A DNA stretch of 33,730 bases. Origin: Candidatus Faecousia faecavium. GTDB taxonomy: Bacteria > Bacillota > Clostridia > Oscillospirales > Oscillospiraceae. Position numbers and translations under genes: made by a program. A model generated the notes under the pieces. That model was not told the DNA's origin, did not search any database, and saw only the letters and a list, made by a program, of their open reading frames with translations. The stretch is from the NCBI GenBank assembly GCA_018712645.1, contig DVGO01000033.1:1-33730 (forward strand), given 5' to 3'. Of this stretch, positions 7,645-14,329 are shown piece after piece (position 1 is the stretch's first letter; each line of letters opens with the position of its first letter).

Positions 7645-8013
7645 TTATTCTGCAGGTGCTGCCTCTTCGGCAGCGCTTTTTTTCACGCTGTCAATGCCGC
7701 TGAGACATCCGGCTTTGGAGGCGTAGGCATCGGAAAGGCCGATGATTTCGCCGTTTCTGGCCTTCAGCCGGAAGCGAAATTCCCCGGCTTTGTCCTGGTA
7801 CAGCTCAAATTTGGGGTTGGTAAGGGATTTGAAGTTTTCCTGGGTCTGGTTTTCCACCTTGGCAATGGGGGCGTTTTTCACGATGCTTTCCATACCCTTG
7901 CGGCAGGCGGCTTCGCAGGCATAGACCCCGGAGGTGAGAACCACCTGACCGTTGGGGGCTTTCAGGTCAAATTTTACCCCGGAAGAGACGGTGCGGATCA
8001 CAAACCGGCTCAT
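7645..8013 (-). CDS. Tandem DUF1508 (YegP-like) protein
   Basis: A 122-residue protein built of two DUF1508 units. Unit one spans about residues 3-50 (FVIRTVSSGVKFDLKAPNG...CRKGMESI). Unit two spans about 67-112 (KFELYQDKAGEFRFRLKARNG...CLSGIDSV). E. coli YegP has the same two-repeat form and a known fold, but no established biochemical role. A short Ala/Glu-rich tail ends the protein. The start has GAGGAA upstream and lies only 3 bases after the stop of the zinc-ribbon gene, so the two are co-transcribed. Product location is predicted cytoplasmic. Function unknown. Confidence 0.88.
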   Translation of the reverse strand: MSRFVIRTVSSGVKFDLKAPNGQVVLTSGVYACEAACRKGMESIVKNAPIAKVENQTQENFKSLTNPKFELYQDKAGEFRFRLKARNGEIIGLSDAYASKAGCLSGIDSVKKSAAEEAAPAE

Positions 8014-8016
8014 GGC

Positions 8017-9159
8017 TTATTCCTCGCTGACCGGCACGGACAGGGTTCCGGTGGTGATGATATAATCTTCCACTTCAGGAGCGTAGGCTTCCAGAGAAAT
8101 CTCCATCCGGGTAATCTCTTCCAGGCTGGTAATGCCCAAATCCTCCAAAGGATACAGATACACGGTGCTCACGGCCCGGGTATCTCTGGGAAGGCTGCTC
8201 CACAGGGTGATCTCAGCACTTTCGCCGTTGATGCTGGAATCGATGGTGTACACTTCCAAATCCTTGCCGGTGTTGTTTTCCAGATAGAACAGCATATCCC
8301 CATCGGCCACGGACTCTGGGTCATAGGAATCGGGTACATAGCCCCGGTACACAATCCGCAGACCATCCTGATTAAATAGCTCCGTACCCTGGTCGGCAGC
8401 GGGCTGAACGTAGTCCGGATCATCTGCGATCAGGGTAACGGGGTCGGTGAGATGGTAAGTCTCGTAGGTGTCGGTATTGTAGATATCCAGCCGGAAGGAG
8501 AGCTGCTGAACGCAGTCAATTCCTGCATTGTCCAGATCCTCCTGATACAGGTAGAAATCGTCTTGAGCGGTATGGCCCGGGGCGACCTCGCAGTACAAAG
8601 AAGCGGGCATGACATAGCCGTTGACGATCACATCGTCGACAGAAACGCACAAAGGTTCTTCGGTGTCATTCCGGACAACCACGGGAAAATCCTGAAGGGA
8701 AACCTGCCCATCCTGCAAGTCTGCCACCACCCACACCAATCCGTCGCTGTAGAGCCCCTTGCCGCTTTCCGGCAAAGTGGCGTCCGGCTTCGTTTCCGGC
8801 TGGGGAGCGGATATGGAGTTGGGCCGGAAAAGAGAGTCCATAATCTGTTCGATTCCGCCCAAAATCGGCTCTGCAAGAAACAAAATTGCCAGAACTGCCA
8901 CCGCAATGGACAAGCCGGATTTTTTCTTCCGGGGCTTCTGCTTGGGCGGTGTCCAGGTTTTGGCGGGACGCTTGGGAGGACAGGCGAAGGGGGTTTGCCG
9001 GGGGATGGGCTTGCGCACCGGCTCGTCGATTACCAGCGGCTCCCCTTCGTGGGTGTGCATGCCGTGGGCAATTTCTTCGGAAAAGTTTTCGTAAAGGCAG
9101 CTTTTGCAGCGTTTGCCATTGTATGGTGCGCCGCAGCTGGGGCAGCGGTATCTGGCCAT
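8017..9159 (-). CDS. Zinc-ribbon, single-span membrane protein of unknown function
   Basis: A 380-residue protein. The N-terminus is a zinc ribbon with CPSC (C6, C9) and CKSC (C18, C21). A Pro/Lys-rich linker ends in a basic cluster (about 76-80), then one membrane helix (about 82-101). The rest, about 270 residues, is predicted extracellular. It seems to hold two beta-rich, acidic domains: one with DGLVWVVADLQDGQVSLQDFPVVVRNDTEEPL, the other with NQDGLRIVYRGYVPDS...DMLFYLENNTGKDLEVY. Both resemble each other in a strand-plus-ENN/RNDT pattern, so an internal duplication is likely. The layout is common in clostridial zinc-ribbon membrane proteins of unknown role. Start supported by GGAAGGAAGGG. 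It forms an operon with the DUF1508 gene. Confidence 0.82.
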   Translation of the reverse strand: MARYRCPSCGAPYNGKRCKSCLYENFSEEIAHGMHTHEGEPLVIDEPVRKPIPRQTPFACPPKRPAKTWTPPKQKPRKKKSGLSIAVAVLAILFLAEPILGGIEQIMDSLFRPNSISAPQPETKPDATLPESGKGLYSDGLVWVVADLQDGQVSLQDFPVVVRNDTEEPLCVSVDDVIVNGYVMPASLYCEVAPGHTAQDDFYLYQEDLDNAGIDCVQQLSFRLDIYNTDTYETYHLTDPVTLIADDPDYVQPAADQGTELFNQDGLRIVYRGYVPDSYDPESVADGDMLFYLENNTGKDLEVYTIDSSINGESAEITLWSSLPRDTRAVSTVYLYPLEDLGITSLEEITRMEISLEAYAPEVEDYIITTGTLSVPVSEE

Positions 9160-9192
9160 AGACGTCCCTTCCTTCCTCTTTTTTATGAGAGT

Positions 9193-9221
9193 ATTATACC
9201 AAGCGGGCAGCCAATGCGCAA
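9193..9221 (-). promoter_or_regulatory. Promoter for the zinc-ribbon/DUF1508 operon
   Basis: On the minus strand, -35 TTGCGC (9221-9216) and a consensus -10 TATAAT (9198-9193) are separated by 17 bp. It begins within a few bases of the thiT terminator T-run. Confidence 0.8.
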
Positions 9222-9222
9222 G

Positions 9223-9257
9223 GAAAAAATGCCGCCCCGGCGCTTCGCCGGGGCGGC
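9223..9257 (-). terminator. Intrinsic terminator of thiT
   Basis: On the minus strand a 12-bp perfect GC-rich stem (GCCGCCCCGGCG with CGCCGGGGCGGC, positions 9257-9231) has a 3-nt loop and is followed by ATTTTTT. It is one of the strongest terminators in the window. Confidence 0.93.
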
Positions 9258-9264
9258 AGGGGAG

Positions 9265-9918
9265 TTAGTTTACCTTGACGGCGATTTTGGGGACTCTTGC
9301 CACCAGAACGGCAGCGATGGCAGTCAGAATCATTTCAGGGATCATGTACATTCCGTTGTAGACGATGGAATATACCAGAGCCAGCACCCCGGGGTTCAGG
9401 GAAGCTACCAGACTTGCACCCCAGGCGGGGAAGCCTTCCTGGGTGAAGAACCACTCGGCGTAGCTGCCGAAGAGAATGTAGCCGGAGAAAATGTGGCACA
9501 GATACCGGCAGCCCAGGGCCACCAGAGAACCGGCCATCAGGGCAGTGCCGGAATTGGAAATCTTATCACGGAACAGACCGCCCAGGCCCAGTAGGGTGTA
9601 GGCCAGCACATAGTCCAGCAAGCACATCAGCACGGCATTGAAGAGCATCAGGCCGTCACCGAAGTAACCGGGCTGGAAGGCAGCGGTGACCACATCGGCA
9701 CCCATGGCCATCTGCACCAGGGAGTAGCCGAAACCGGCAATCAGGCCCCACTTCACGCCGTGGCGGTAGGAGATCAGGACGATGGGCAGCATGCTCACCA
9801 GGGTCAGCTGGCCGCCGAAGGGCATGGGGGGAATGACGGCTCTGCCCACAAATTCCAGCACAACGGCCAGAGCAATGAGCATAGCGCTTTCGGTCAGACG
9901 TTTGGTTTTGTTGTTCAT
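9265..9918 (-). CDS. thiT: ECF transporter thiamine-binding subunit ThiT
   Basis: A 217-residue membrane protein with about six hydrophobic segments and the ThiT/YuaJ N-terminal pattern (TKRLTESAMLIALAVVLEF, then GGQLTLVSMLPIVLISYRHGVKWGL). ThiT is the substrate-binding S component that captures thiamine at the membrane. It works with the shared energy-coupling module EcfA, EcfA' and EcfT, encoded outside this window. The chosen start ATG at 9918 has a CAGGAGG site. A longer frame running upstream crosses the riboswitch and is not used. The gene sits directly downstream of a TPP riboswitch and its terminator, which confirms the thiamine assignment independently. A strong terminator closes this single-gene unit. 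Confidence 0.94.
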   Translation of the reverse strand: MNNKTKRLTESAMLIALAVVLEFVGRAVIPPMPFGGQLTLVSMLPIVLISYRHGVKWGLIAGFGYSLVQMAMGADVVTAAFQPGYFGDGLMLFNAVLMCLLDYVLAYTLLGLGGLFRDKISNSGTALMAGSLVALGCRYLCHIFSGYILFGSYAEWFFTQEGFPAWGASLVASLNPGVLALVYSIVYNGMYMIPEMILTAIAAVLVARVPKIAVKVN

Positions 9919-9936
9919 TGGGATTTCTACCTCCTG

Positions 9937-9978
9937 AAAAAAATGCCGCATTGCAAACCCGTCCAGGTGCAATGCGAC
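9937..9978 (-). terminator. TPP riboswitch expression-platform terminator
   Basis: On the minus strand GTCGCATTGCA (9978-9968) pairs with TGCAATGCGGC (9955-9945), one G-U included, and runs into seven T residues (9943-9937). The T-run ends just before the thiT AGGAGG. This is a typical ligand-controlled terminator placed between aptamer and gene. Confidence 0.85.
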
Positions 9979-10001
9979 ACAGAGGCGTCCCATATGTGCA
10001 T

Positions 10002-10087
10002 CTTTCCCTCCGACGGTACTAGCCGTATCAGGTTCACGGGTCAGAGCTACCAAACTCAATCTCAGCCGGATGCATCCGGCTCCCCGA
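10002..10087 (-). promoter_or_regulatory. TPP riboswitch (THI element)
   Basis: On the minus strand the conserved blocks appear in order: GGGGAGCC, a GC-rich arm GCCGGATGCATCCGGC, CTGAGA (10065-10060), TGACCC, GAACCTGAT (10035-10027), and the 3' GGAGGGAAA. These are the thi-box signatures that bind thiamine pyrophosphate. Ligand binding is expected to favour the downstream terminator and shut off thiT when thiamine is plentiful. Confidence 0.95.
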
Positions 10088-10116
10088 AGACGTTCTTTGC
10101 GGTGCGAACTGCAGAT

Positions 10117-10144
10117 ATTATAGCGCAAAAGCGACATTTGTCAA
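10117..10144 (-). promoter_or_regulatory. Promoter for riboswitch-thiT
   Basis: On the minus strand a consensus -35 TTGACA (10144-10139) and a consensus -10 TATAAT (10122-10117) have a 16-bp spacer. The -35 overlaps the end of the hinT terminator T-run. Transcription should begin near 10110, just ahead of the aptamer. Confidence 0.85.
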
Positions 10145-10185
10145 GAAAATCCTGGGCAGAGTCGGTTCTTTCGACTCTGCCCAGG
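10144..10185 (-). terminator. Intrinsic terminator of hinT
   Basis: A perfect 14-bp stem (CCTGGGCAGAGTCG with CGACTCTGCCCAGG, 10185-10151) has a 7-nt loop and is followed on the minus strand by ATTTTCT. It lies 5 bases after the hinT stop. Confidence 0.9.
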
Positions 10186-10190
10186 AAGGG

Positions 10191-10532
10191 TTATGCCATT
10201 TCCAGCGCCAGGGGCTTGCCGCCCAGAATGTGAAAATGCAGGTGCTGCACGGTCTGACCGGCATCGGCACCGCAGTTGCTCACCACCCGGTAGCCGCCTT
10301 CCAGCCCTTCGGCCTTGGCGATGACGGGGATAACCTCGAAAATGTGGGCCACCACCTGGCTGTTATCCGTCGTCACAGCGTTGCAGCTGTCCAGATGGGC
10401 CTTGGGCACCACCAGAATGTGGGTCGGGGCCTGGGGAGCAATATCCCGGAAGGCAAAGACCAGATCATCCTCGTAGACCCGGTTGGAGGGGATTTCCCCG
10501 GCGATGATTTTACAGAACAAGCACTCAGACAT
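10191..10532 (-). CDS. hinT: HIT-family purine nucleoside phosphoramidase HinT
   Basis: A 113-residue protein of the HIT superfamily, Hint branch. It begins CLFCKIIAGEIPS and carries THILVVPKAH in the middle. The histidine triad HxHxHxx appears near the C-terminus as HLHFHILGG. Hint enzymes hydrolyse AMP-lysine and other adenosine phosphoramidates in the cytoplasm; the physiological substrate in Clostridia is uncertain. Length is typical. AGGAGG precedes the start, and only 17 bases separate it from the COG2426 gene upstream, so the two probably share a transcript from 11052-11080. A strong terminator ends the unit. Confidence 0.95.
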   Translation of the reverse strand: MSECLFCKIIAGEIPSNRVYEDDLVFAFRDIAPQAPTHILVVPKAHLDSCNAVTTDNSQVVAHIFEVIPVIAKAEGLEGGYRVVSNCGADAGQTVQHLHFHILGGKPLALEMA

Positions 10533-10549
10533 GGTACATTCCTCCTGAT

Positions 10550-11023
10550 TTATAATCCAAAAATGTGAACACCCGTCAAGCTGACGATGCCCATGATGAT
10601 TCCCGCCAGCACAACGCCCAGGCAGACGGACAAGGTGGTGGACTTAAAGCCCATATCCAGAAAGGAAGCGGCCAGAGTGCCGGTCCAGGCACCGGTGCCG
10701 GGAAGGGGGATGCCCACAAAGAGCATCAGGGCCAGAAACAATCCGCCCCGGCCTGCCTGCTGGGTCAGTTTGTGCCCGGCTTTTTCTCCTTTTTCCACGC
10801 AGAAGGTGAAAAACTTCCCGATGTATTTCTTGTCCATGCCCCAGTGCAGAACCTTGCGGGCAAACAGGTAAATGATTGGCACCGGGAGCATGTTGCCGAC
10901 GACACAGACCAACAGCGCAGTAAAGTAATCCAGACCCATACCTACGGCGTAGACAATGGAGCCCCGCAGCTCAATCAGCGGCACCATGGACACCAGAAAG
11001 CACAGAAAATAATGTAGCAGCAT
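10550..11023 (-). CDS. COG2426 small integral membrane protein (putative small multidrug export)
   Basis: A 157-residue hydrophobic protein with four or five predicted spans. It has the COG2426 features: N-terminal MVPLIELRGSIVYA, then GNMLPVPIIYLFAR and a central GIPLPGTGAWTGTLAA motif. The family is often annotated as 'small multidrug export protein', but I know of no firm transport evidence. It is distantly like DedA/SNARE-associated proteins in its GIPLPGTG signature. The start at 11023 is supported by GAGGAG; a longer frame upstream would overlap the -10 box of the promoter. It is followed after 17 bases by hinT. Confidence 0.87.
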   Translation of the reverse strand: MLLHYFLCFLVSMVPLIELRGSIVYAVGMGLDYFTALLVCVVGNMLPVPIIYLFARKVLHWGMDKKYIGKFFTFCVEKGEKAGHKLTQQAGRGGLFLALMLFVGIPLPGTGAWTGTLAASFLDMGFKSTTLSVCLGVVLAGIIMGIVSLTGVHIFGL

Positions 11024-11051
11024 GATTCTCTCCTCAAAACAAATTTCGTTG

Positions 11052-11080
11052 ATTATACCATAGCCTAACCCGATTTGCAA
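11052..11080 (-). promoter_or_regulatory. Promoter for the COG2426-hinT operon
   Basis: On the minus strand, -35 TTGCAA (11080-11075) and a consensus -10 TATAAT (11057-11052) have a 17-bp spacer. The predicted leader is about 20 nt. Confidence 0.82.
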
Positions 11081-11114
11081 CGAAAAAAACAATCATTTAA
11101 CAATTCTTAAAGGC

Positions 11115-11648
11115 TTAGCGGTTCATTACCCGCACCTGAATCCCCGTCAGCACATCCAAAACCTTCTCATGCAGATCCCGGTCAAAGGAGGCGGTGCAGG
11201 CGGCATCCACCGTAATGGCAGCCTGGGGATACCGGCTTTGCAGCACCACGGCGTTGCTCAGGACGCAGATGTTGCTCACCAGTCCTACCAGCTCAATTTC
11301 GTCGGCGCTTTCCGGCAGTGCCGAAGCCACGGCAGGGTCAGAAAGGTCCATGCCGAAAGACAGCTTGTCAATGGCCGGGGCTTCCACTTCTTCCAGTGCC
11401 TGGGCGGTCTGGCCGTAGACCTGCCAGCCGGGGGTACCTTTGAGGCAGTGAACTACCGGAAGATTTTTTCCTTCCCGGGTGTCCAGATAGTCTGCAAAGT
11501 GGGTGTCCCGGGTGAAAAAGACGCGGCCTTTGCCGTAGGCGCGGATTTTGGCGGCGATTTTTTCGTCCAGGGTTTCCGCACCGGGAAAGCCCAGAGCACC
11601 ATCCACAAAGTCATTTTGATAGTCGATAACAAACAGATACCGGTTCAT
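11115..11648 (-). CDS. Isochorismatase-family cysteine hydrolase (nicotinamidase-like)
   Basis: A 177-residue protein with the cysteine hydrolase fold signature. D9 lies in VIDYQNDFV, K95 in IDKLSFGM, and C128 in VGLVSNICVLSNA, matching the Asp-Lys-Cys triad of PncA. HCLKGTPGWQ is also typical. Nicotinamidases convert nicotinamide to nicotinate in NAD salvage, and this sequence looks closest to that branch. However, the usual DxHxxxH metal motif is only partly visible (TRDTHFADY), so other amide substrates are possible. The start at 11648 has AGGAAAGGG upstream; an earlier in-frame ATG lies near the -10 region. It is a single gene divergent from murI. Confidence 0.87.
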   Translation of the reverse strand: MNRYLFVIDYQNDFVDGALGFPGAETLDEKIAAKIRAYGKGRVFFTRDTHFADYLDTREGKNLPVVHCLKGTPGWQVYGQTAQALEEVEAPAIDKLSFGMDLSDPAVASALPESADEIELVGLVSNICVLSNAVVLQSRYPQAAITVDAACTASFDRDLHEKVLDVLTGIQVRVMNR

Positions 11649-11679
11649 AACAACCGCCCTTTCCTGATGAAGTAAGTTC

Positions 11680-11708
11680 ACCATAGCAAAATTCCGGGAA
11701 AAAGTCAA
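11680..11708 (-). promoter_or_regulatory. Promoter for the cysteine hydrolase gene
   Basis: On the minus strand, -35 TTGACT (11708-11703) and -10 TATGGT (11685-11680) are separated by 17 bp. Confidence 0.72.
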
Positions 11709-11715
11709 CGAAGCA

Positions 11716-11744
11716 TTGCATCATCCGTCAGAATTTGCTAAAAT
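11716..11744 (+). promoter_or_regulatory. Promoter for the murI operon
   Basis: -35 TTGCAT (11716-11721) and -10 TAAAAT (11739-11744) have a 17-bp spacer. It is back to back with the hydrolase promoter, the two -35 boxes being 7 bp apart. Confidence 0.72.
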
Positions 11745-11802
11745 AACCGGGAAAGAAAGGGTTTCTTCCTTTGAAGACTTTGATCTGCGGGAGATTGTGT
11801 AC

Positions 11803-12609
11803 ATGGCAAGCAGAGAAGATTGGATTGGGGTGTTTGACTCCGGCGTCGGCGGCATCAGCGTGCTGCGGCATCTGCGTCGGCTGATGCCCCGGGAGCGGTA
11901 TCTGTATTTTGGGGATTCCGCCAACGCTCCCTACGGCAGCCGCAGCACCCAGCAGGTGCGGAAGCTGACACTGGACGCAGCGGAGCGTCTGTTCCGGGAA
12001 AACCGAATCAAGGCTCTGGTGCTTGCCTGCAATACGGCCACCGCTGCGGCGGTGGAGCAGCTGCGGCAGCAGTATCCCGATAGAATCATCATCGGCATTG
12101 AGCCTGCCTTAAAGGTGGCGGCGGATCACTTCCCCGGCGGACGGGTGGGCGTGATGGCCACGGAGGTGACCCTCCGGGAGGAAAAATTCGACCATCTGCT
12201 CCATCGCTTTGACGAAAACTGCACCGTGGCCAAAATCCCGGCCCCGGGGCTGGTGGAACTGGTGGAGGCAGGCAAGGCAGATTCTCCAGAGGCAGAAGCC
12301 CTGCTGCAGCAGATTCTTTCCCCCTATCTGGGAAAACTGGACGCCCTGGTGCTGGGCTGTACCCACTACCCCTTTGCGGCAAAGGCCATTTCCCGGGTGC
12401 TGGGAGAAACTGTCACCTTGCTGGACGGGGGAGAAGGCACCGCCCGGGAGACCCGGCGGCGGCTGGAAGAGCGGGGCCTGCTGGCAGAGCCTGAGCAGCG
12501 GGGCTGCGTACAGATACAGAACAGCGCCGGTGATGAGCGGCTGATTGCCCTTTGCCGGCAGCTTTTGGGGGAAGAAAACAGGGACGGAGGCAACATGTAT
12601 GGAAAATAA
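11803..12609 (+). CDS. murI: Glutamate racemase
   Basis: A 268-residue enzyme that interconverts L- and D-glutamate, supplying D-Glu for peptidoglycan stem peptides in the cytoplasm. It shows FDSGVGG near residue 11, the catalytic cysteine C76 in ACNTATAAA and the second catalytic cysteine C186 in LGCTHYPF. Length is typical. The start at 11803 (MASREDWIGVFDSG) fits the family and has GGGAG upstream; a longer in-frame version from 11716 begins inside the promoter. It is the first gene of a five-gene operon, overlapping udk by 11 bases. Confidence 0.94.
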   Translation: MASREDWIGVFDSGVGGISVLRHLRRLMPRERYLYFGDSANAPYGSRSTQQVRKLTLDAAERLFRENRIKALVLACNTATAAAVEQLRQQYPDRIIIGIEPALKVAADHFPGGRVGVMATEVTLREEKFDHLLHRFDENCTVAKIPAPGLVELVEAGKADSPEAEALLQQILSPYLGKLDALVLGCTHYPFAAKAISRVLGETVTLLDGGEGTARETRRRLEERGLLAEPEQRGCVQIQNSAGDERLIALCRQLLGEENRDGGNMYGK

Positions 12610-13222
12610 CATTCTGGTCATCGGCATCGCCGGCGGCACCGGCAGCGGCAAAACCACGCTGATGAATAATTTGATCGCCAAATTTTCGGATGTGGTGACC
12701 ATTTTGAGCCATGATAACTACTACAAGCGCCACGATGAACTGACCTACGAGCAGCGCTGCCAGCTCAACTACGACGAGCCGGACGCCCTGGAAACGGACC
12801 TGATGGCCCGGCACCTGGATCAGCTGCGCCAGGGTCAGGCCATTGACTGCCCGGTATATGACTTTACCCTCCACAACCGTTCCAACGAAACGGTGCACAT
12901 TGTGCCCAAAAAGGTGATTATTGTGGAGGGCATTCTGATTTTCGAGGACGAAGCCCTGCGCAATCTCATGGACATCCGGATTTTTGTGGATACCGACGCA
13001 GATGTGCGGCTGTGCCGCCGGATCAAGCGGGACGTAAACAAGCGGGGCAGAACCCTGGAAAGCGTGCTGAGCCAGTACTTGGAAACCGTGAAGCCCATGC
13101 ATGAAAAGTACGTCGAACCCAGCAAGAAGTACGCCGACCTGGTGGTGCCCGAAGGGGGCAAGAACCTGGTGGCACTGGATATGATTATGGGCCGCATTCA
13201 GCGGCACCTGGAGGAAGCATGA
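12599..13222 (+). CDS. udk: Uridine kinase
   Basis: A 207-residue kinase. The Walker A motif GGTGSGKTT lies at residues 12-20, followed by the uridine kinase patterns ILSHDNYYK and NYDEPDALE, then PVYDFTLHNR and VEGILIFED. RIFVDTDADVRLCRRIKRD is the lid region. It phosphorylates uridine and cytidine to their monophosphates in pyrimidine salvage. The start at 12599 has GGAGG 8 bases upstream and overlaps the end of murI; an alternative upstream ATG inside murI is less likely. It overlaps the HAD gene downstream as ATGA. The murI-udk coupling places wall-precursor and pyrimidine-salvage genes on one transcript. Confidence 0.95.
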   Translation: MENNILVIGIAGGTGSGKTTLMNNLIAKFSDVVTILSHDNYYKRHDELTYEQRCQLNYDEPDALETDLMARHLDQLRQGQAIDCPVYDFTLHNRSNETVHIVPKKVIIVEGILIFEDEALRNLMDIRIFVDTDADVRLCRRIKRDVNKRGRTLESVLSQYLETVKPMHEKYVEPSKKYADLVVPEGGKNLVALDMIMGRIQRHLEEA

Positions 13223-13845
13223 CCTACGAAAGCCTGATTTTTGACATTGACGGTACCCTGTGGGATTCCCGGGCCCTGGTGGCGGAGGGGTACAACATTC
13301 AGCTGAAACAGGAAGGGCTGGAACACCTGGCCGTGAATGCGGAGATGTTCAAACCCCTGTTCGGCAAGGTGATGACGGAAATTGCCGATGTGATTTTCGC
13401 TACCATTCCCGCCCCGGAGCGCTACGCCCTGATGGACCGGTGCATGGATACGGAAAACCGGTACCTTCAGGAAAATCCCTGCCGCATCGGCTACCCAGGG
13501 GTGAAGGAAACCTTGGAAAAGCTGGCCCAGAATCACCGCCTGTTCATCGTCAGCAACAGCCAGAAGGGTTATCCCGAGCTATGCATGGAAAAGCTGGGCT
13601 TGACCCCTTATATCACCGGCCATCTGTGCTTTGGCGATACCGGCACCAGCAAGGGAAAAACCATCCGCACCCTGATGGAGAAATACAACATCCAAAACTG
13701 TGCCTATGTGGGAGACACCCAGGGCGATTACGAAGCTACCGTGGAAGCGGGGATTCCGTTTCTCTGGGCCGCCTACGGCTTTGGTCGCCCTCAGCACTAT
13801 GACGGGAAACTGCAGCAGATGGAAGATCTGCTGACATTGGACTAA
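13219..13845 (+). CDS. HAD-superfamily phosphatase (PGP/Gph-like)
   Basis: A 208-residue HAD hydrolase with motif I DIDGTLWDS (nucleophile D10, acid D12), a helical cap at about residues 15-90, motif II SNSQ near 113 and the C-terminal GDTQGDYEAT motif IV. This layout matches the phosphoglycolate phosphatase and beta-phosphoglucomutase-like branch. Substrates of these enzymes are broad small phosphates such as phosphoglycolate or sugar phosphates, so the true substrate is unknown. The start overlaps the udk stop as ATGA with GGAGGAAGC upstream. Gene context with a DUF89 phosphatase hints at metabolite repair or salvage, which is inference. Confidence 0.88.
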   Translation: MTYESLIFDIDGTLWDSRALVAEGYNIQLKQEGLEHLAVNAEMFKPLFGKVMTEIADVIFATIPAPERYALMDRCMDTENRYLQENPCRIGYPGVKETLEKLAQNHRLFIVSNSQKGYPELCMEKLGLTPYITGHLCFGDTGTSKGKTIRTLMEKYNIQNCAYVGDTQGDYEATVEAGIPFLWAAYGFGRPQHYDGKLQQMEDLLTLD

Positions 13846-13888
13846 GGAGCCGGCGGCAGAGCCGCCGAGAAGGAAAGGACGTTTTATT

Positions 13889-14329
13889 ATGATCGTATGC
13901 CCGTATAAGGATTTGCGCCGTTACGCTGCCATTATCCCCGGACTGGAGGAGGCCATGCAAGTCATTGACCAGCAGAAGAACTGGACGCCCGGCGTTACCC
14001 AGCTGTCCGGCGGCAATCGGATTGTGGCCTCGGAAGGCACCACCACCCCCGCCGGCAGCAAGCTCTGCGAAGCTCACCGGCAGTACCTGGATGTGCAGTA
14101 TATCGTAGAAGGGGAGGAAACCGTAGGCTGGGCCCCCTTGGACACACTGACCCTGGATGGGGAATTCAATGAGCAAGGTGACATCGGCATGTATGCCGGT
14201 CCGGTGGACTATATGCGCATTGGGGAAGGCTACTGCTATGTGGTATTCCCGGAGGATGCCCATATGCCGGCGGTGCATCTGGACAGCCCCAAGAATTTTA
14301 AGAAAATGGTGCTGAAGCTGAAAGTATGA
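13889..14329 (+). CDS. YhcH/YjgK/YiaL-family cupin-like protein
   Basis: A 146-residue protein of the family named after E. coli YhcH, YjgK and YiaL (DUF386). Recognisable features are the central EAHRQYLDVQYIVEGEETVGW block and the C-terminal PEDAHMPAVH metal-site region, with a conserved lysine (FKKMVLK) near the end. The fold is a double-stranded beta-helix that usually binds a metal through His and Glu. YhcH relatives appear in sialic-acid or sugar catabolic operons, and one is annotated as a beta-galactosidase beta subunit; no sugar operon is visible here. A short GC hairpin (CGGCGGC-AGA-GCCGCCG) lies in the 43-base gap upstream. It overlaps the next gene as ATGA. Confidence 0.88.
   Translation: MIVCPYKDLRRYAAIIPGLEEAMQVIDQQKNWTPGVTQLSGGNRIVASEGTTTPAGSKLCEAHRQYLDVQYIVEGEETVGWAPLDTLTLDGEFNEQGDIGMYAGPVDYMRIGEGYCYVVFPEDAHMPAVHLDSPKNFKKMVLKLKV

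Noticed and set aside
9919..10137. N-terminal extension of thiT through the riboswitch
   Set aside because: The frame is open by chance; the region is a TPP riboswitch and terminator, and AGGAGG marks ATG 9918.
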